DNA from: Fusobacteriaceae bacterium
GTDB taxonomy: Bacteria > Fusobacteriota > Fusobacteriia > Fusobacteriales > Fusobacteriaceae
Assembly: GCA_030625925.1 (NCBI GenBank)
Contig: DAOUPY010000007.1
Location: 1-17,372 of the forward strand
Direction: 5' to 3'
DNA: 17,372 nt
Shown piece by piece: positions 7,191 through 15,225 of the stretch (position 1 is its first letter; each line of letters opens with the position of its first letter). The notes below the pieces were generated by a model. It was not told the DNA's origin. It was given only the letters and a program-made list of their open reading frames with translations, and searched no databases. A program made the position numbers and the translations under genes.

Positions 7191-9777
7191 GTTCATTTAA
7201 TTTCATCATAGCATCTAATGGTGTCAGGTTATTTACATCTAGTTTCGCTACCTCAGCTAAAATTTTCTTTTCACCTTTACTTATTTGCGGTTCTACAATT
7301 TTTGGTTTCTCTATTTTTATAGGTGCCCCTCCAAATAATGATAGTTGTTCCGATCCTATTTTTTCCTCGATTATAGCTTTTTTAGTCTCCAAAATTTGCA
7401 GAAGATGCTTGGCTTTTAGGAGTATCTCCGATGGCAACCCAGCCAACCTAGCTACCTCTATTCCATAAGATTTATCGGCTCCGCCCTTTACTATTTCACG
7501 AAGAAATACCACCTCATCGTTGGCTTCACTTACCTCTATTCTGTAGTTAGACAGATATTTTAATTTATACTCCAACTCTGTAAGTTCATGGTAATGGGTA
7601 GCAAATATAGTTTTAGTTCCCAAATTATCATGGATATACTCTGTGATAGCACTTGCCAGAGACAATCCATCAAATGTAGAAGTTCCACGACCTACTTCAT
7701 CTAAAATAACAAAAGATTTATCGGTAGCATTATTTACTATGTTGGCTACTTCACTCATCTCTACCATAAATGTAGACTGTCCGCTTACCAGGTCATCACT
7801 AGCTCCAACCCTTGTAAATATCTTGTCTACAACACCTATTGTCGCACTAGAAGCCGGCACATAAGAACCCATTTGAGCCATCAATATAATAAGAGCAGCC
7901 TGTTTCATATAAGTAGATTTACCTGCCATATTTGGCCCAGTCAAGACAATTACCTTGGTCTCTTCATCTAAGATAATATCATTACTTATATAATCCTCTC
8001 CTACTATGAGTTTTTCCACAATTGGATGCCTTCCACTTCTTATCTCCAGATCATAACCCTCAACTATTTTTGGACATACATAGTTATTTTTAGTAGCTAT
8101 ATCAGCCAGTGATGCAATTACATCTACATAGGCCAATCCAAAAGCTAATTTTTGTAATAATTTTATCTCTCCTACCAGCTTAGCAGATATTTCCTTCAGC
8201 AGATCATATTCTAGACCTTCGATCTTTCCCTTGGCATTCAATATAGTCGATTCATACTCCTTTAATTCAGGAGTTATATATCTTTCGGCATTGGTCAGAG
8301 TTTGTTTTCTTATATATTCCTCCGGCACCAGATGAGAATTGGCCCTGCTTACCTCCAAGAAATAACCAAATATCTTATTGTATTTTATCTTCAAAGTTTT
8401 TATCCCAGTTTTTCCCTTCTCTTTTTTTTCTATCTCCAAAATATAGTTTTTTCCAGATTTAGAGATAGTATGAAGTTCATCCAAAGTTTCATTATGACCA
8501 GTTTTGATCATCCCTCCTTCCCTCACGGAAAATGGCGGTTCCTCCACTATAGATGTTTCTATTAGATTATAGATCTCCACTAATTTTTTTATATCAGTGG
8601 TAAACATTTGGTTTGACCCTAAGATCTTTATAACTTCTAAAGATGATTTGATAGATTTTTTTATAGCTATCATGTCTCTGGCATTTTCAGTTCCCAAGAT
8701 TATTTTTCCTATAAGTCTTTCTAAATCATAGATACTTTTCAGACCTTCTCTTACATCTTCACGAACTAAAACCTCATCTATAAAATAACTTATATCTCCC
8801 TGTCTTTTTTCTATCTCATCGATCTTTAAAAGAGGATTTTTTATCATCTTTTTCAGCATTCTGGTTCCCATGGAAGTCTTACACTTGTCCAGTACCCATA
8901 ACAGGGTTCCCATATTAGTTTTTTCCCTTGTATTCTCCACTAATTCTAAGTTCTTTTGAGTAGCCAGATTTAATTCCAGGTAGTTATTTCTGTTATCATA
9001 AGAGATCGTTTGAATAGGTAATTCATTGTATTTATGCAGTTCCAATACGTATTCCAAAACAAATCCACCTGCATCCACAGCAAACTCCTTTCTGTCTATT
9101 CCATAACTTTCAAGAGAGATCACATTAAAATATTTTTTTAATATATCATCTGCATTTTTTACTTTGTTTATAGGATTTATCACAATCTCATTTAATTTCT
9201 TATAATCACCGAACTCTTCATTAAATCTTTCCAACGTCCTGCTCTCTACCAATATTTCTGTAGGAGATAGTTTATAGATCTCATTTATAGCTTGAGATAT
9301 TATATCTTTTCCTTCTAACTGAGTTACCTTAAATTCCCCTGTAGTTATATCCAGGTAAGATATTCCTGCTTTATTTTCTCTGATTAGTATCCCTAAAAGA
9401 TAGTTGTTACTCTTATCATCGAGATAATCTGTATCTATTACCGTACCAGGTGTGATCACCTTTACAACTTCTCTTTTTACCAGACCCTTGGCTTCACTGG
9501 CAGCTTCTACCTGTTCACATATGGCTACCTTGTATCCCTTGGCTACTAATTTTGATATATATCCTGCTGCTGAATGATATGGTATTCCTGCTAGAGGAAC
9601 ACTCTGTCCTTTTTCTTTATTTCTGCTAGTTAAGGTTATACCTAATTCTTTTGAGCAAATTACAGCATCCTCAAAAAACATCTCATAAAAATCTCCCAAC
9701 CTAAAAAATAGGATATTTTCCTGATTCTGCTCTTTTATCTCTTTATATTGTTTCATGAGTGGCGTTTCTTTACTCAT
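7168..9777 (-). CDS. mutS: DNA mismatch repair protein MutS
   Basis: MutS recognises mispairs and small loops and, with MutL, starts methyl-independent or methyl-directed repair. From the chosen ATG it has 869 residues, normal for MutS1. The N terminus has the mismatch-reading motif GDFYEMF (Phe30, Glu32). The C-terminal ATPase has Walker A GPNMAGKST, Walker B VILDEVGRGTSTFDG and the ATHYHEL block. Near residues 811-815 is QLSLF, which fits the sliding-clamp binding pattern QLxLF, followed by the short helical tail. The frame extends to a GTG at 9792, but that GTG is inside the sequence GTGAGG that serves as the ribosome site for the ATG at 9777, so I start there. It lies 38 bp after dusB. 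No mutL is next to it, unlike many genomes. Confidence 0.98.
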   Translation of the reverse strand: MSKETPLMKQYKEIKEQNQENILFFRLGDFYEMFFEDAVICSKELGITLTSRNKEKGQSVPLAGIPYHSAAGYISKLVAKGYKVAICEQVEAASEAKGLVKREVVKVITPGTVIDTDYLDDKSNNYLLGILIRENKAGISYLDITTGEFKVTQLEGKDIISQAINEIYKLSPTEILVESRTLERFNEEFGDYKKLNEIVINPINKVKNADDILKKYFNVISLESYGIDRKEFAVDAGGFVLEYVLELHKYNELPIQTISYDNRNNYLELNLATQKNLELVENTREKTNMGTLLWVLDKCKTSMGTRMLKKMIKNPLLKIDEIEKRQGDISYFIDEVLVREDVREGLKSIYDLERLIGKIILGTENARDMIAIKKSIKSSLEVIKILGSNQMFTTDIKKLVEIYNLIETSIVEEPPFSVREGGMIKTGHNETLDELHTISKSGKNYILEIEKKEKGKTGIKTLKIKYNKIFGYFLEVSRANSHLVPEEYIRKQTLTNAERYITPELKEYESTILNAKGKIEGLEYDLLKEISAKLVGEIKLLQKLAFGLAYVDVIASLADIATKNNYVCPKIVEGYDLEIRSGRHPIVEKLIVGEDYISNDIILDEETKVIVLTGPNMAGKSTYMKQAALIILMAQMGSYVPASSATIGVVDKIFTRVGASDDLVSGQSTFMVEMSEVANIVNNATDKSFVILDEVGRGTSTFDGLSLASAITEYIHDNLGTKTIFATHYHELTELEYKLKYLSNYRIEVSEANDEVVFLREIVKGGADKSYGIEVARLAGLPSEILLKAKHLLQILETKKAIIEEKIGSEQLSLFGGAPIKIEKPKIVEPQISKGEKKILAEVAKLDVNNLTPLDAMMKLNELKNLLVN

Positions 9778-9815
9778 TATTCTAAACCTCACTTTTAATT
9801 TTATTTTCTTGCTTT

Positions 9816-10769
9816 TTATTGTGAATTATATTCCTTTAATTTTTCTTTCAACCGTATCAATATTTCACTTATCTCATCGTAGTTATCTATCTTATTCAGC
9901 AGGTTCTTTATCTTACTTCCACCGGTTACCCCTTTGAGGTACCAGCACAGATGTTTTCTTACCTCAAAATTAAACTGCTTTTCAGGATAATCCTCCTTCA
10001 TATACTCTATATGCTTTAACGCCATATCTATTTTATCGATATATGTTACCTTTGTCGCAACTTCTCCAGTTTCAAACTTTTCTCTTATTTGCTGGATAAG
10101 CCATGGATTCCCGTATATCCCACGAGCCAGCATTATTCCGTCTACCCCTGATTCAGTAGCTTTTTCATAGGCGTCTTCAGCTGAAAATATATCCCCATTC
10201 CCAATAACTGGTATAGACACAGCATCTTTTATCTGTTTTATAGTCTCCCAATCAGCCGTTCCACTATACATCTGCTCCCTGGTTCTCCCATGGACTGTAA
10301 TGTGGTGCAGACCTAGTTCCTCTGCAATCTTAGCTATTTCTACTGGATTTTTATACTCCTTATACCCTATTCTTATCTTCATCGATAGTTTTGTCTCAGG
10401 TTTTAAGGCATTTTTTATGGCTGTCATCAATTTTCTTATGTGTTCAGGATCCTCTAATAGTGCAGATCCATAGCCATTCTTTGTGATCTTAGGCATTGGA
10501 CATCCCATATTTACGTCTATATAGGTTACTCCCAAATCCTCTACAAATTTTGCACATTCCACCATAACATCTATATCTCTGCCAAAAATCTGGACTCCAT
10601 CACTAGGTAACAATCTAAGCATTTGTTTTATGGTTTTTTCATTGGCCATCTTTACTGCATTTACACTTACCATCTCTGTAAACATCAGATCTGGATGGAA
10701 CTTATTCATAATTCTTCTATATGTATAATCTGTCACTCCTGCCATGGGAGCAATATATATTTTTATCAT
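9816..10769 (-). CDS. dusB: tRNA-dihydrouridine synthase, DusB-like
   Basis: A flavoenzyme that reduces specific uridines in tRNA to dihydrouridine using FMN and NADPH; cytoplasmic. At 317 residues it has the normal length. The TIM-barrel N terminus begins with the FMN-binding IAPMAGVTDYTYRRI; the active-site segment is VNMGCPMPKITKNGYGSALL with the conserved Cys90. The later flavin/phosphate segments ITVHGRTREQMYSG, IPVIGNGDIFS and MLARGIYGNPWLI are present, and the C-terminal helical tRNA-binding part includes HLCWYLKG. The MAGVTD start and GCPMPKI favour DusB/NifR3 over DusA or DusC, but substrate position cannot be read from sequence alone. It is the first gene of the minus-strand unit leading into mutS and the lpt genes. 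The start ATG has AGAGGTG seven bases upstream. Confidence 0.92.
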   Translation of the reverse strand: MIKIYIAPMAGVTDYTYRRIMNKFHPDLMFTEMVSVNAVKMANEKTIKQMLRLLPSDGVQIFGRDIDVMVECAKFVEDLGVTYIDVNMGCPMPKITKNGYGSALLEDPEHIRKLMTAIKNALKPETKLSMKIRIGYKEYKNPVEIAKIAEELGLHHITVHGRTREQMYSGTADWETIKQIKDAVSIPVIGNGDIFSAEDAYEKATESGVDGIMLARGIYGNPWLIQQIREKFETGEVATKVTYIDKIDMALKHIEYMKEDYPEKQFNFEVRKHLCWYLKGVTGGSKIKNLLNKIDNYDEISEILIRLKEKLKEYNSQ

Positions 10770-10848
10770 CTATTTTCACCTCTTACTGCTATTTTTAATA
10801 ATTTTTTCTTGTTATCACTCAGTGCACAACTATCCATTTTATCTTAAA

Positions 10849-10857
10849 ATTATACCA
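10849..10857 (-). promoter_or_regulatory. Extended -10 promoter for the dusB-mutS-lpt operon
   Basis: The minus strand reads TGGTATAAT, a perfect TATAAT with the TGn extension, 79 bp before the dusB ATG. The -35 region is weak (TGGAAA-like at about 18 bp). The terminator of the preceding gene ends upstream at 10942, so a new transcript must start here; this is the best candidate. Confidence 0.6.
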
Positions 10858-10941
10858 TACATAGAGATGTTTTTCCACTTCACAGGTTTCACTAAGCCTT
10901 GATTTTATAAAGATTAAAAACAAAGGATTAAAAGTATTTCT

Positions 10942-10972
10942 AAAAAAAAAATCCCTGAATAATCAGGGACTA
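10942..10972 (-). terminator. Intrinsic terminator of the 116-aa gene
   Basis: On the minus strand a 7-bp stem TCCCTGA/TCAGGGA with a 4-base loop is followed by ten T. The stem begins directly after the stop codon of the gene ending at 10970. It separates that gene from dusB downstream. Confidence 0.85.
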
Positions 10973-11320
10973 ATGTCTTTTTATCTTGGAATTAGTTTTT
11001 TCGGGCAATTTACTCAGATGAATATACCGGCTATTTGCCGAATGAGCAAACCTGTCTACAATAGCTCCTAAATCCGAGGTTTTAAAGGCTGCTTTAAACT
11101 TTTCATTTTTCAATAATTTTTCTGTAAACCTGTAATAACATTCTTCCTTGGGATGAAAAAGTATATCTTCTGAATAAACTTTTTCTCCTAGTATATCAGT
11201 CAAAAGATCTGCCACCATCATGGTAAATACCCCTTCAACTTCAACGGTATTTCTAGAATGATTTATTTCTTCACGATATTTAGGCCATAGTCTTTTTTCA
11301 ACATCTGTATAAGAATTCAT
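10970..11320 (-). CDS. Unknown 116-aa cytoplasmic protein
   Basis: I do not recognise this protein. It is 116 residues, with no signal peptide, no membrane segment and only two cysteines. The N-terminal two thirds look folded and mixed alpha: a charged start (YTDVEKRLWPKYREEINHS), then EGVFTMMVADLLTDILGEKVY, a middle with CYYRFTEKLLKNEKFKAAF, and SDLGAIVDRFAHSANSRYIHL. The last 12 residues are basic and probably loose (PEKTNSKIKRH). The coding call rests on a strong ribosome site (GGGAGGG five bases before the ATG), codon use like its neighbours, and a terminator fused to its stop. It seems to be a single-gene unit. An 8-bp inverted repeat (TTATCTTA/TAAGATAA, 11343-11377) lies upstream, within the possible promoter or leader. 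Function is unknown. Confidence 0.8.
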   Translation of the reverse strand: MNSYTDVEKRLWPKYREEINHSRNTVEVEGVFTMMVADLLTDILGEKVYSEDILFHPKEECYYRFTEKLLKNEKFKAAFKTSDLGAIVDRFAHSANSRYIHLSKLPEKTNSKIKRH

Positions 11321-11659
11321 AAGTCCCTCCCTTTATATTTTTTTATCTTACTTAGATTTACATATTTTTTAAGATAATTCCTTTAAAAATAAAAAAAATT
11401 GTTAAAAATATATTTCTTATCCTTTTTTACAACTTCATTCACTGACTAAAGACCTTTTAATAATCGATCTTATAAATAGAAAAGTGACATCGCAGACAGA
11501 CAAAATTCTATCTTCATAAGATAAATTACTAGACTACAAAAAAGGCATCAAAACTCTATAAGAATATAGAATTTTGATGCCTTTTAAATAAAAGTTATAT
11601 TTAGTCATATGCCTTTATATTAAATTTTTGTATTAATCTTTCTCGTTCTTCACCAGTCT
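11321..11659. other. Intergenic region with terminator, no gene seen
   Basis: This is 339 bp between the 116-aa gene and the zinc-ribbon gene. It holds the strong terminator at 11538-11585, the upstream region of the 116-aa gene with an inverted repeat at 11343-11377, and A/T-rich sequence between them. No good -35/-10 pair for the 116-aa gene could be chosen. A possible 22-codon frame at 11601-11669 has no start codon (see findings). No RNA gene was recognised. Confidence 0.5.
11538..11585 (-). terminator. Strong intrinsic terminator of the zinc-ribbon operon
   Basis: A stem of 21 positions with 20 pairs (AAAAGGCATCAAAA-C-TCTATA at 11540-11560 with TATAGA-A-TTTTGATGCCTTTT at 11565-11585) and a 4-base loop. 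On the minus strand it ends in six T. It lies about 75 bp after the zinc-ribbon stop. The plus-strand side also ends in four T, but no plus-strand gene runs into it. Confidence 0.9.
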
Positions 11660-12016
11660 TTATTTCCTTTTAAACCTGTCAAAAACCGATTTTTTATTAG
11701 CTTTTTCAGCTTCCTTCATACGATTTTCTTCTTTTTTTACATTTGACCAGTTAGGATCTGCTTTCATATTTTTCTTAACTTGTTTCATATATTTAGTAGT
11801 ATTTTTAGCCATAGTAACCTTAGTTTTTATCCCTGTAACTATGTCTCTACCAGTTTGAAATATTCCAGCTATAACCTTCCCGGGATATCCTACTACTTTT
11901 TTTAATGCAGTATATTTATAGACCTCTCCACAACTTGGACATCTGTATTTAGCAGGTTTGTCCGAAATTTTCATCTTTTTCTTGCACTTTGGACATCTAA
12001 TAATTATTTTTCCCAT
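11660..12016 (-). CDS. Small basic zinc-ribbon protein of unknown function
   Basis: A 118-residue protein. The N terminus has two CxxC knuckles, Cys8/Cys11 (CPKC) and Cys26/Cys29 (CPSC), spaced by 14 residues, a typical zinc ribbon. The rest (about residues 35-118) is rich in Lys and Arg, with GYPGKVIAGIFQTGRDIVTGI and then a charged, probably helical tail ending FDRFKRK. No membrane segment or signal peptide is clear. Such a fold fits nucleic acid or ribosome binding, but nothing identifies a partner. It starts one base after the stop of the upstream gene, with AAGGA about ten bases before the ATG, so the two are likely translationally coupled. A strong terminator follows. Function is not known to me. 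Confidence 0.85.
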   Translation of the reverse strand: MGKIIIRCPKCKKKMKISDKPAKYRCPSCGEVYKYTALKKVVGYPGKVIAGIFQTGRDIVTGIKTKVTMAKNTTKYMKQVKKNMKADPNWSNVKKEENRMKEAEKANKKSVFDRFKRK

Positions 12017-12017
12017 C

Positions 12018-12431
12018 TTACAGGTTTCCTTCTATTTCAAATATTAATTCCTTTACAATATTTTTATAACCTAATATCTCTCTAATTCTTATATGGTTCC
12101 CATATAATTTTATAGCTATATCTCCAACATGAGTTTTATAGTTTTCCTTAGTAAAAACTAATTTTGGATAGAACGGTTTTCTTTTTTCTACCTTTCCATC
12201 TATCTCCACTAAGATATAACCTTTTTTATATCCTACTAGTGTCAATTGTTTAGCAGCATCTATCTTAGCTTGTTTTTCATTCTTTTCTTTTCTAGCTTCT
12301 GAATTCAATCTTTTTTTATCAGTTCTTCTGGCCGCTTCATTTACCTCAGCAAACCTCTTTGTTTTTTTTATAGCCTTCAATATATTATATTCTGTTCCTT
12401 TTGGTTTATCTTTGTTTACACCTTTTTTCAT
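12018..12431 (-). CDS. Unknown lysine-rich 137-aa protein, partner of the zinc-ribbon gene
   Basis: I do not recognise it. The first half (residues 1-65) is very rich in Lys, Arg, Glu and Ala (KAIKKTKRFAEVNEAARR, LNSEARKEKNEKQAKIDAAK) and should be helical or disordered. The second half looks like a small beta domain (YKKGYILVEIDGKVEKRKPF, HVGDIAIKLYGNHIRIREIL, VKELIFEIEGNL). There are no cysteines and no signal peptide. The open frame extends to 12497, but I start at the ATG at 12431 because AGGTGG lies seven bases before it and the promoter -10 and -35 boxes lie inside the extension. The small, basic, helical-then-beta layout, with a zinc-ribbon partner, hints at RNA or ribosome association; this is a guess. 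Confidence 0.82.
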   Translation of the reverse strand: MKKGVNKDKPKGTEYNILKAIKKTKRFAEVNEAARRTDKKRLNSEARKEKNEKQAKIDAAKQLTLVGYKKGYILVEIDGKVEKRKPFYPKLVFTKENYKTHVGDIAIKLYGNHIRIREILGYKNIVKELIFEIEGNL

Positions 12432-12468
12432 TTTTTTACCACCTAATTCCTTTTTTGTTTTATATTGT

Positions 12469-12497
12469 ATTATATAACATTTTATGAATTTTAGCAA
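12469..12497 (-). promoter_or_regulatory. Sigma-70 promoter of the zinc-ribbon operon
   Basis: On the minus strand TTGCTA (12492-12497) and TATAAT (12469-12474) are separated by exactly 17 bp. Transcription would start near 12462, giving a leader of about 30 nt before the ATG at 12431. Confidence 0.75.
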
Positions 12498-12585
12498 TTA
12501 AAATAGGTTTTCTCTGACTCCTATAATGTCATTTCATTTCATAGATTAAAAACATATAATAGTCTAAATTTTTAACAATTAAAGT

Positions 12586-12614
12586 TTGATTTTGCCTATC
12601 AAATCGGGTAAAAT
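12586..12614 (+). promoter_or_regulatory. Candidate sigma-70 promoter of the AI-2E family gene
   Basis: TTGATT (12586-12591) and TAAAAT (12609-12614) with a 17-bp spacer, giving a leader of about 85 nt. It points away from the zinc-ribbon operon promoter, about 90 bp apart. Confidence 0.5.
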
Positions 12615-12705
12615 TAAAGGATAGTTCGAAGTTCAATGTATATAGTAATCATAAACTTCCGCACTATTTTAATTTATTTATTTTTAGAACAAAAGGAGAA
12701 TCAAA

Positions 12706-13782
12706 ATGAAAAAGATCAGTAAACCCCTCTTTACAGGGATAATTTTAATTTTAATCTATACAAGATTCAATAATCCAGGAGCTATTACCTTTACTTTTGG
12801 AAAGTTTTTCTCCTTTTTTTCAGTATTTATCTATGGGGGAATTATTTCTTTTTTATTAAATCCTATCCTAAAATTCTTTGAAAAAAATAAAAAAATAAAG
12901 AGAAAATATAGTATTTTAATCCTATATTTTTCCCTCTTTCTCCTCTTAGGATTATTCTTTTCATTTATAATCCCTCGATTGACGAGAAATATATCCGATC
13001 TGGTAGAAAATTATCCAAAATATATCTCCGTTTTTGAAAGTTCTGTACAAAAATATAGACACCTTTTTCCATTTTTAAAAGATGTCAATATCTTAAATGA
13101 ACTTTTACTCCTGCAGCAAAAAACCCTTATTTTCTTACAGCAGGAATTTACCTTCTTAATCAGTCAGTTTTTAGGAGTTACAGCAAAGATAATTAGTTTG
13201 ATTTTTTCCTTGATTTTTTCTATCTTTTTTTTAGGAAACAAAGAATATTTCCATACTTTATCCAAAGAAATTTTAGATACATTTTTATCTAAAAGTTTAT
13301 CAAGCAAGATAAAGAGTCTATCTCAAAAAATAGAAAGAGTATTTTTAGGATATCTCTCTGGAAAAACTTTGGATTCCTTAATAATTGGTGGAATTGCCAT
13401 GCTTGGGTTGACTATTTTACAGATCCCCTATGTTATTTTACTGGGAATATTCATTACCATATTCAATTTTGTACCCTATTTAGGTCCCCTTATTGGTATC
13501 ATCTTAGGAGCGACCATAGCATTATTTACCAATCCTGCTAATACCGTTATAGTTATAATTTTCTTGGCATTATTACAGCAATTTGATGCCTGGGTTTTGG
13601 AACCAAAAATTTTAGGAAACAGTCTGAACCTCAGTATGTTTTGGACTATTGCCGCTGTAACCCTTGGAGGAAGTATTTTAGGAGCTCTAGGGATCATCAT
13701 AGCTATCCCGAGTTTTGCTCTGACAAAGGAATTGTATTTATTAAAAATTAAAAAAGATAACTCTCATAATATAGTTGAATGA
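12706..13782 (+). CDS. AI-2E family transporter (TqsA/YdiK-type membrane protein)
   Basis: A 358-residue polytopic inner-membrane protein. Hydrophobic stretches occur near residues 8-20, 33-55, 68-90, 148-176, 222-240, 242-290 and 300-345, the layout of the AI-2E family (2 + 1 + about 5 segments with a soluble part at 95-145). The family signature NFVPYLGP lies at 254-261, followed by a glycine-rich helix and the late WVLEPKILGNSLNLS block. Family members have been linked to autoinducer-2 export, and others to sodium or proton traffic, so the substrate here is open. The start ATG has AAAGGAG eight bases upstream. It is a single-gene unit, divergent from the zinc-ribbon operon and ended by a strong terminator. 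No luxS or lsr gene is nearby. Confidence 0.88.
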   Translation: MKKISKPLFTGIILILIYTRFNNPGAITFTFGKFFSFFSVFIYGGIISFLLNPILKFFEKNKKIKRKYSILILYFSLFLLLGLFFSFIIPRLTRNISDLVENYPKYISVFESSVQKYRHLFPFLKDVNILNELLLLQQKTLIFLQQEFTFLISQFLGVTAKIISLIFSLIFSIFFLGNKEYFHTLSKEILDTFLSKSLSSKIKSLSQKIERVFLGYLSGKTLDSLIIGGIAMLGLTILQIPYVILLGIFITIFNFVPYLGPLIGIILGATIALFTNPANTVIVIIFLALLQQFDAWVLEPKILGNSLNLSMFWTIAAVTLGGSILGALGIIIAIPSFALTKELYLLKIKKDNSHNIVE

Positions 13783-13810
13783 TTCATTTAATTTTAAAAT
13801 TTAGAAAACC

Positions 13811-13854
13811 AAAAGGCTTGAATCCTGTAAATTACAGGATTCAAGCCTTTTTTT
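13811..13854 (+). terminator. Strong terminator between convergent genes
   Basis: A perfect 19-bp stem AAAGGCTTGAATCCTGTAA / TTACAGGATTCAAGCCTTT with a very short loop, followed by a T-run on the plus strand. It closes the AI-2E gene. On the minus strand the stem is followed by TTTTGGTTTT, so it probably also stops the methionine gamma-lyase operon. Confidence 0.92.
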
Positions 13855-13869
13855 ATTTATCCTAAGTTT

Positions 13870-13962
13870 TTAAGCAACGGCATCTACTTTTAAATCTTCT
13901 GAATTTTCAATAGATTTATCTATCCAGCCTTTACCTTCAACTGCCCAGACATAAATAATTCC
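13870..13962 (-). pseudogene. Possible 3' remnant of a lost gene after methionine gamma-lyase
   Basis: A 29-codon open stretch ending in TAA that looks coding but has no start. It reads IIYVWAVEGKGW, then IDKSIENSEDLKVDAVA. Two Trp codons and balanced codon use are unusual for random AT-rich DNA. It begins right after a run of seven G on this strand (7 C at 13961-13967), and 17 bases after the mgl stop. An ATG in another frame (MSGQLKVKAG, stop) is too short to be convincing. It could be the C-terminal end of a third operon gene that was deleted. The family is not identifiable from 29 residues. Confidence 0.3.
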
Positions 13963-13979
13963 CCCCCTGCATAATGTTT

Positions 13980-15170
13980 CTATAATTTTGCTAATCCCTG
14001 CTCTAAATCAGCTATAATATCATGTGTATCTTCTAATCCTACAGATATTCTAACCAACCCTTCAGTTATCCCTGCTGCTGCTCTCTCTTCTACTGTATAT
14101 GGAGAATGTGTCATAGATGCTGGATGCTGGATCAAAGTTTCTGTATCTCCTAAACTTACTGCCAGAGCACATAATTCTAAACTATTTAATAATTTTTTTC
14201 CTGCTTCCAATCCACCCTTTACATCAAATGCTATTATTCCACCGAATCCATTCATTTGCTCCTTTGCAATTTCATGCCCTTCATGAGATTCAAGCCCTGG
14301 ATAATATACTTTTTCCACTATAGAATGAGCATCTAGGAATTTAGCTATCTCACCTGCATTACTACAATGTCTTGCCATTCTAAGCTCCAAAGTTTTCATT
14401 CCTCTCATCACAAGAAAAGCATCATTTGGACTAAGCACAGAACCAGTCATATCCTTTACACCTATTAATCTTATTTGAGTTACTGTCTCTAAGTCTCCTG
14501 CTACGAATCCTGCTACTACGTCTCCATGACCGTTTAAATATTTAGTAGCTGAATGAACCACTAAGTCAGCACCTAATTTTAAAGGATTTTGAAGATATGG
14601 TGTTGCAAATGTATTGTCTACAACTACCACAGTTCCTTCATTTTTATGAGCTATCTCACAAACAGCTGTTATATTCACAATTTTTAAATTTGGATTTGCC
14701 GGTGTTTCTAAATAAACTATTCTAGTATTAGATTTCATAGCTTTTTTTACAGCGTCCAAATCAGAAGTATCTATAAAGTCTACCTCTATTCCGAATTTAG
14801 TTAATCCATGACATAAGAATGCATATGTGCATCCATATAAAGTTTTATCTGCTAACACATGATCTCCTGCCTTAAGCAGTGTCCACATCGTAGAAGAGAT
14901 AGCTCCAATTCCTGAACTAGTCGCAAGTGCAGCTTCTGCTCCCTCTAATAATGCTAATTTTCCCTCTATAACACTTGATGTAGGGTTTCCTAATCTTGAA
15001 TAAATATATCCTGCTTCTTCTAAGGCAAATCTTTTTCCACCTTGTTCTGCACTTTCAAATACAAATGTAGAAGTTTGGTATATCGGTGTAGTTAATGCTC
15101 CAAATGGATTTTTTTCTGCTCCTCCATGTATCGCTTTTGTTCCAAATCCTTTTTCTTGAATTTCTTTCAT
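13980..15170 (-). CDS. mgl: L-methionine gamma-lyase
   Basis: A PLP enzyme of the Cys/Met metabolism family that splits methionine to methanethiol, ammonia and 2-oxobutanoate; it often also acts on homocysteine and cysteine, releasing H2S. At 396 residues it has the usual length. The PLP lysine is Lys210 in SATKYLNGHGD; Asp185 in VVDNTFATP contacts the ring nitrogen; Tyr57/Arg59 in YSRLGNPT bind the phosphate across the dimer. Tyr112 with Cys114 in LYGCTYAF is the important point: this cysteine (Cys116 in Pseudomonas putida) marks methionine gamma-lyase against cystathionine gamma-synthase/lyase. It follows patB by 55 bp with no terminator and has the ribosome site AGGAGG five bases before ATG. 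A weak internal promoter (TTGAAA-16-TATTAT) may exist in that gap. The cytoplasmic tetramer is typical. Confidence 0.93.
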   Translation of the reverse strand: MKEIQEKGFGTKAIHGGAEKNPFGALTTPIYQTSTFVFESAEQGGKRFALEEAGYIYSRLGNPTSSVIEGKLALLEGAEAALATSSGIGAISSTMWTLLKAGDHVLADKTLYGCTYAFLCHGLTKFGIEVDFIDTSDLDAVKKAMKSNTRIVYLETPANPNLKIVNITAVCEIAHKNEGTVVVVDNTFATPYLQNPLKLGADLVVHSATKYLNGHGDVVAGFVAGDLETVTQIRLIGVKDMTGSVLSPNDAFLVMRGMKTLELRMARHCSNAGEIAKFLDAHSIVEKVYYPGLESHEGHEIAKEQMNGFGGIIAFDVKGGLEAGKKLLNSLELCALAVSLGDTETLIQHPASMTHSPYTVEERAAAGITEGLVRISVGLEDTHDIIADLEQGLAKL

Positions 15171-15225
15171 TTTTTCCTCCTCTAGATCTCATAATAAATA
15201 TAATATTTTATATTTCAATCACTCA

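Noticed and set aside
11321..11537. Small RNA or short peptide (MKIEFCLSAMSLFYL) in the gap
   Set aside because: No ribosome site and no promoter for it; sequence is simple AT-rich DNA.
12431..12497. Longer N terminus (22 more residues) for the lysine-rich protein
   Set aside because: The extension would contain the -10 and -35 promoter boxes, and the ribosome site fits the internal ATG at 12431.
13476..13700. Minus-strand open frame inside the AI-2E gene
   Set aside because: Antisense to a conserved membrane protein region with the NFVPYLGP signature; shadow frame.
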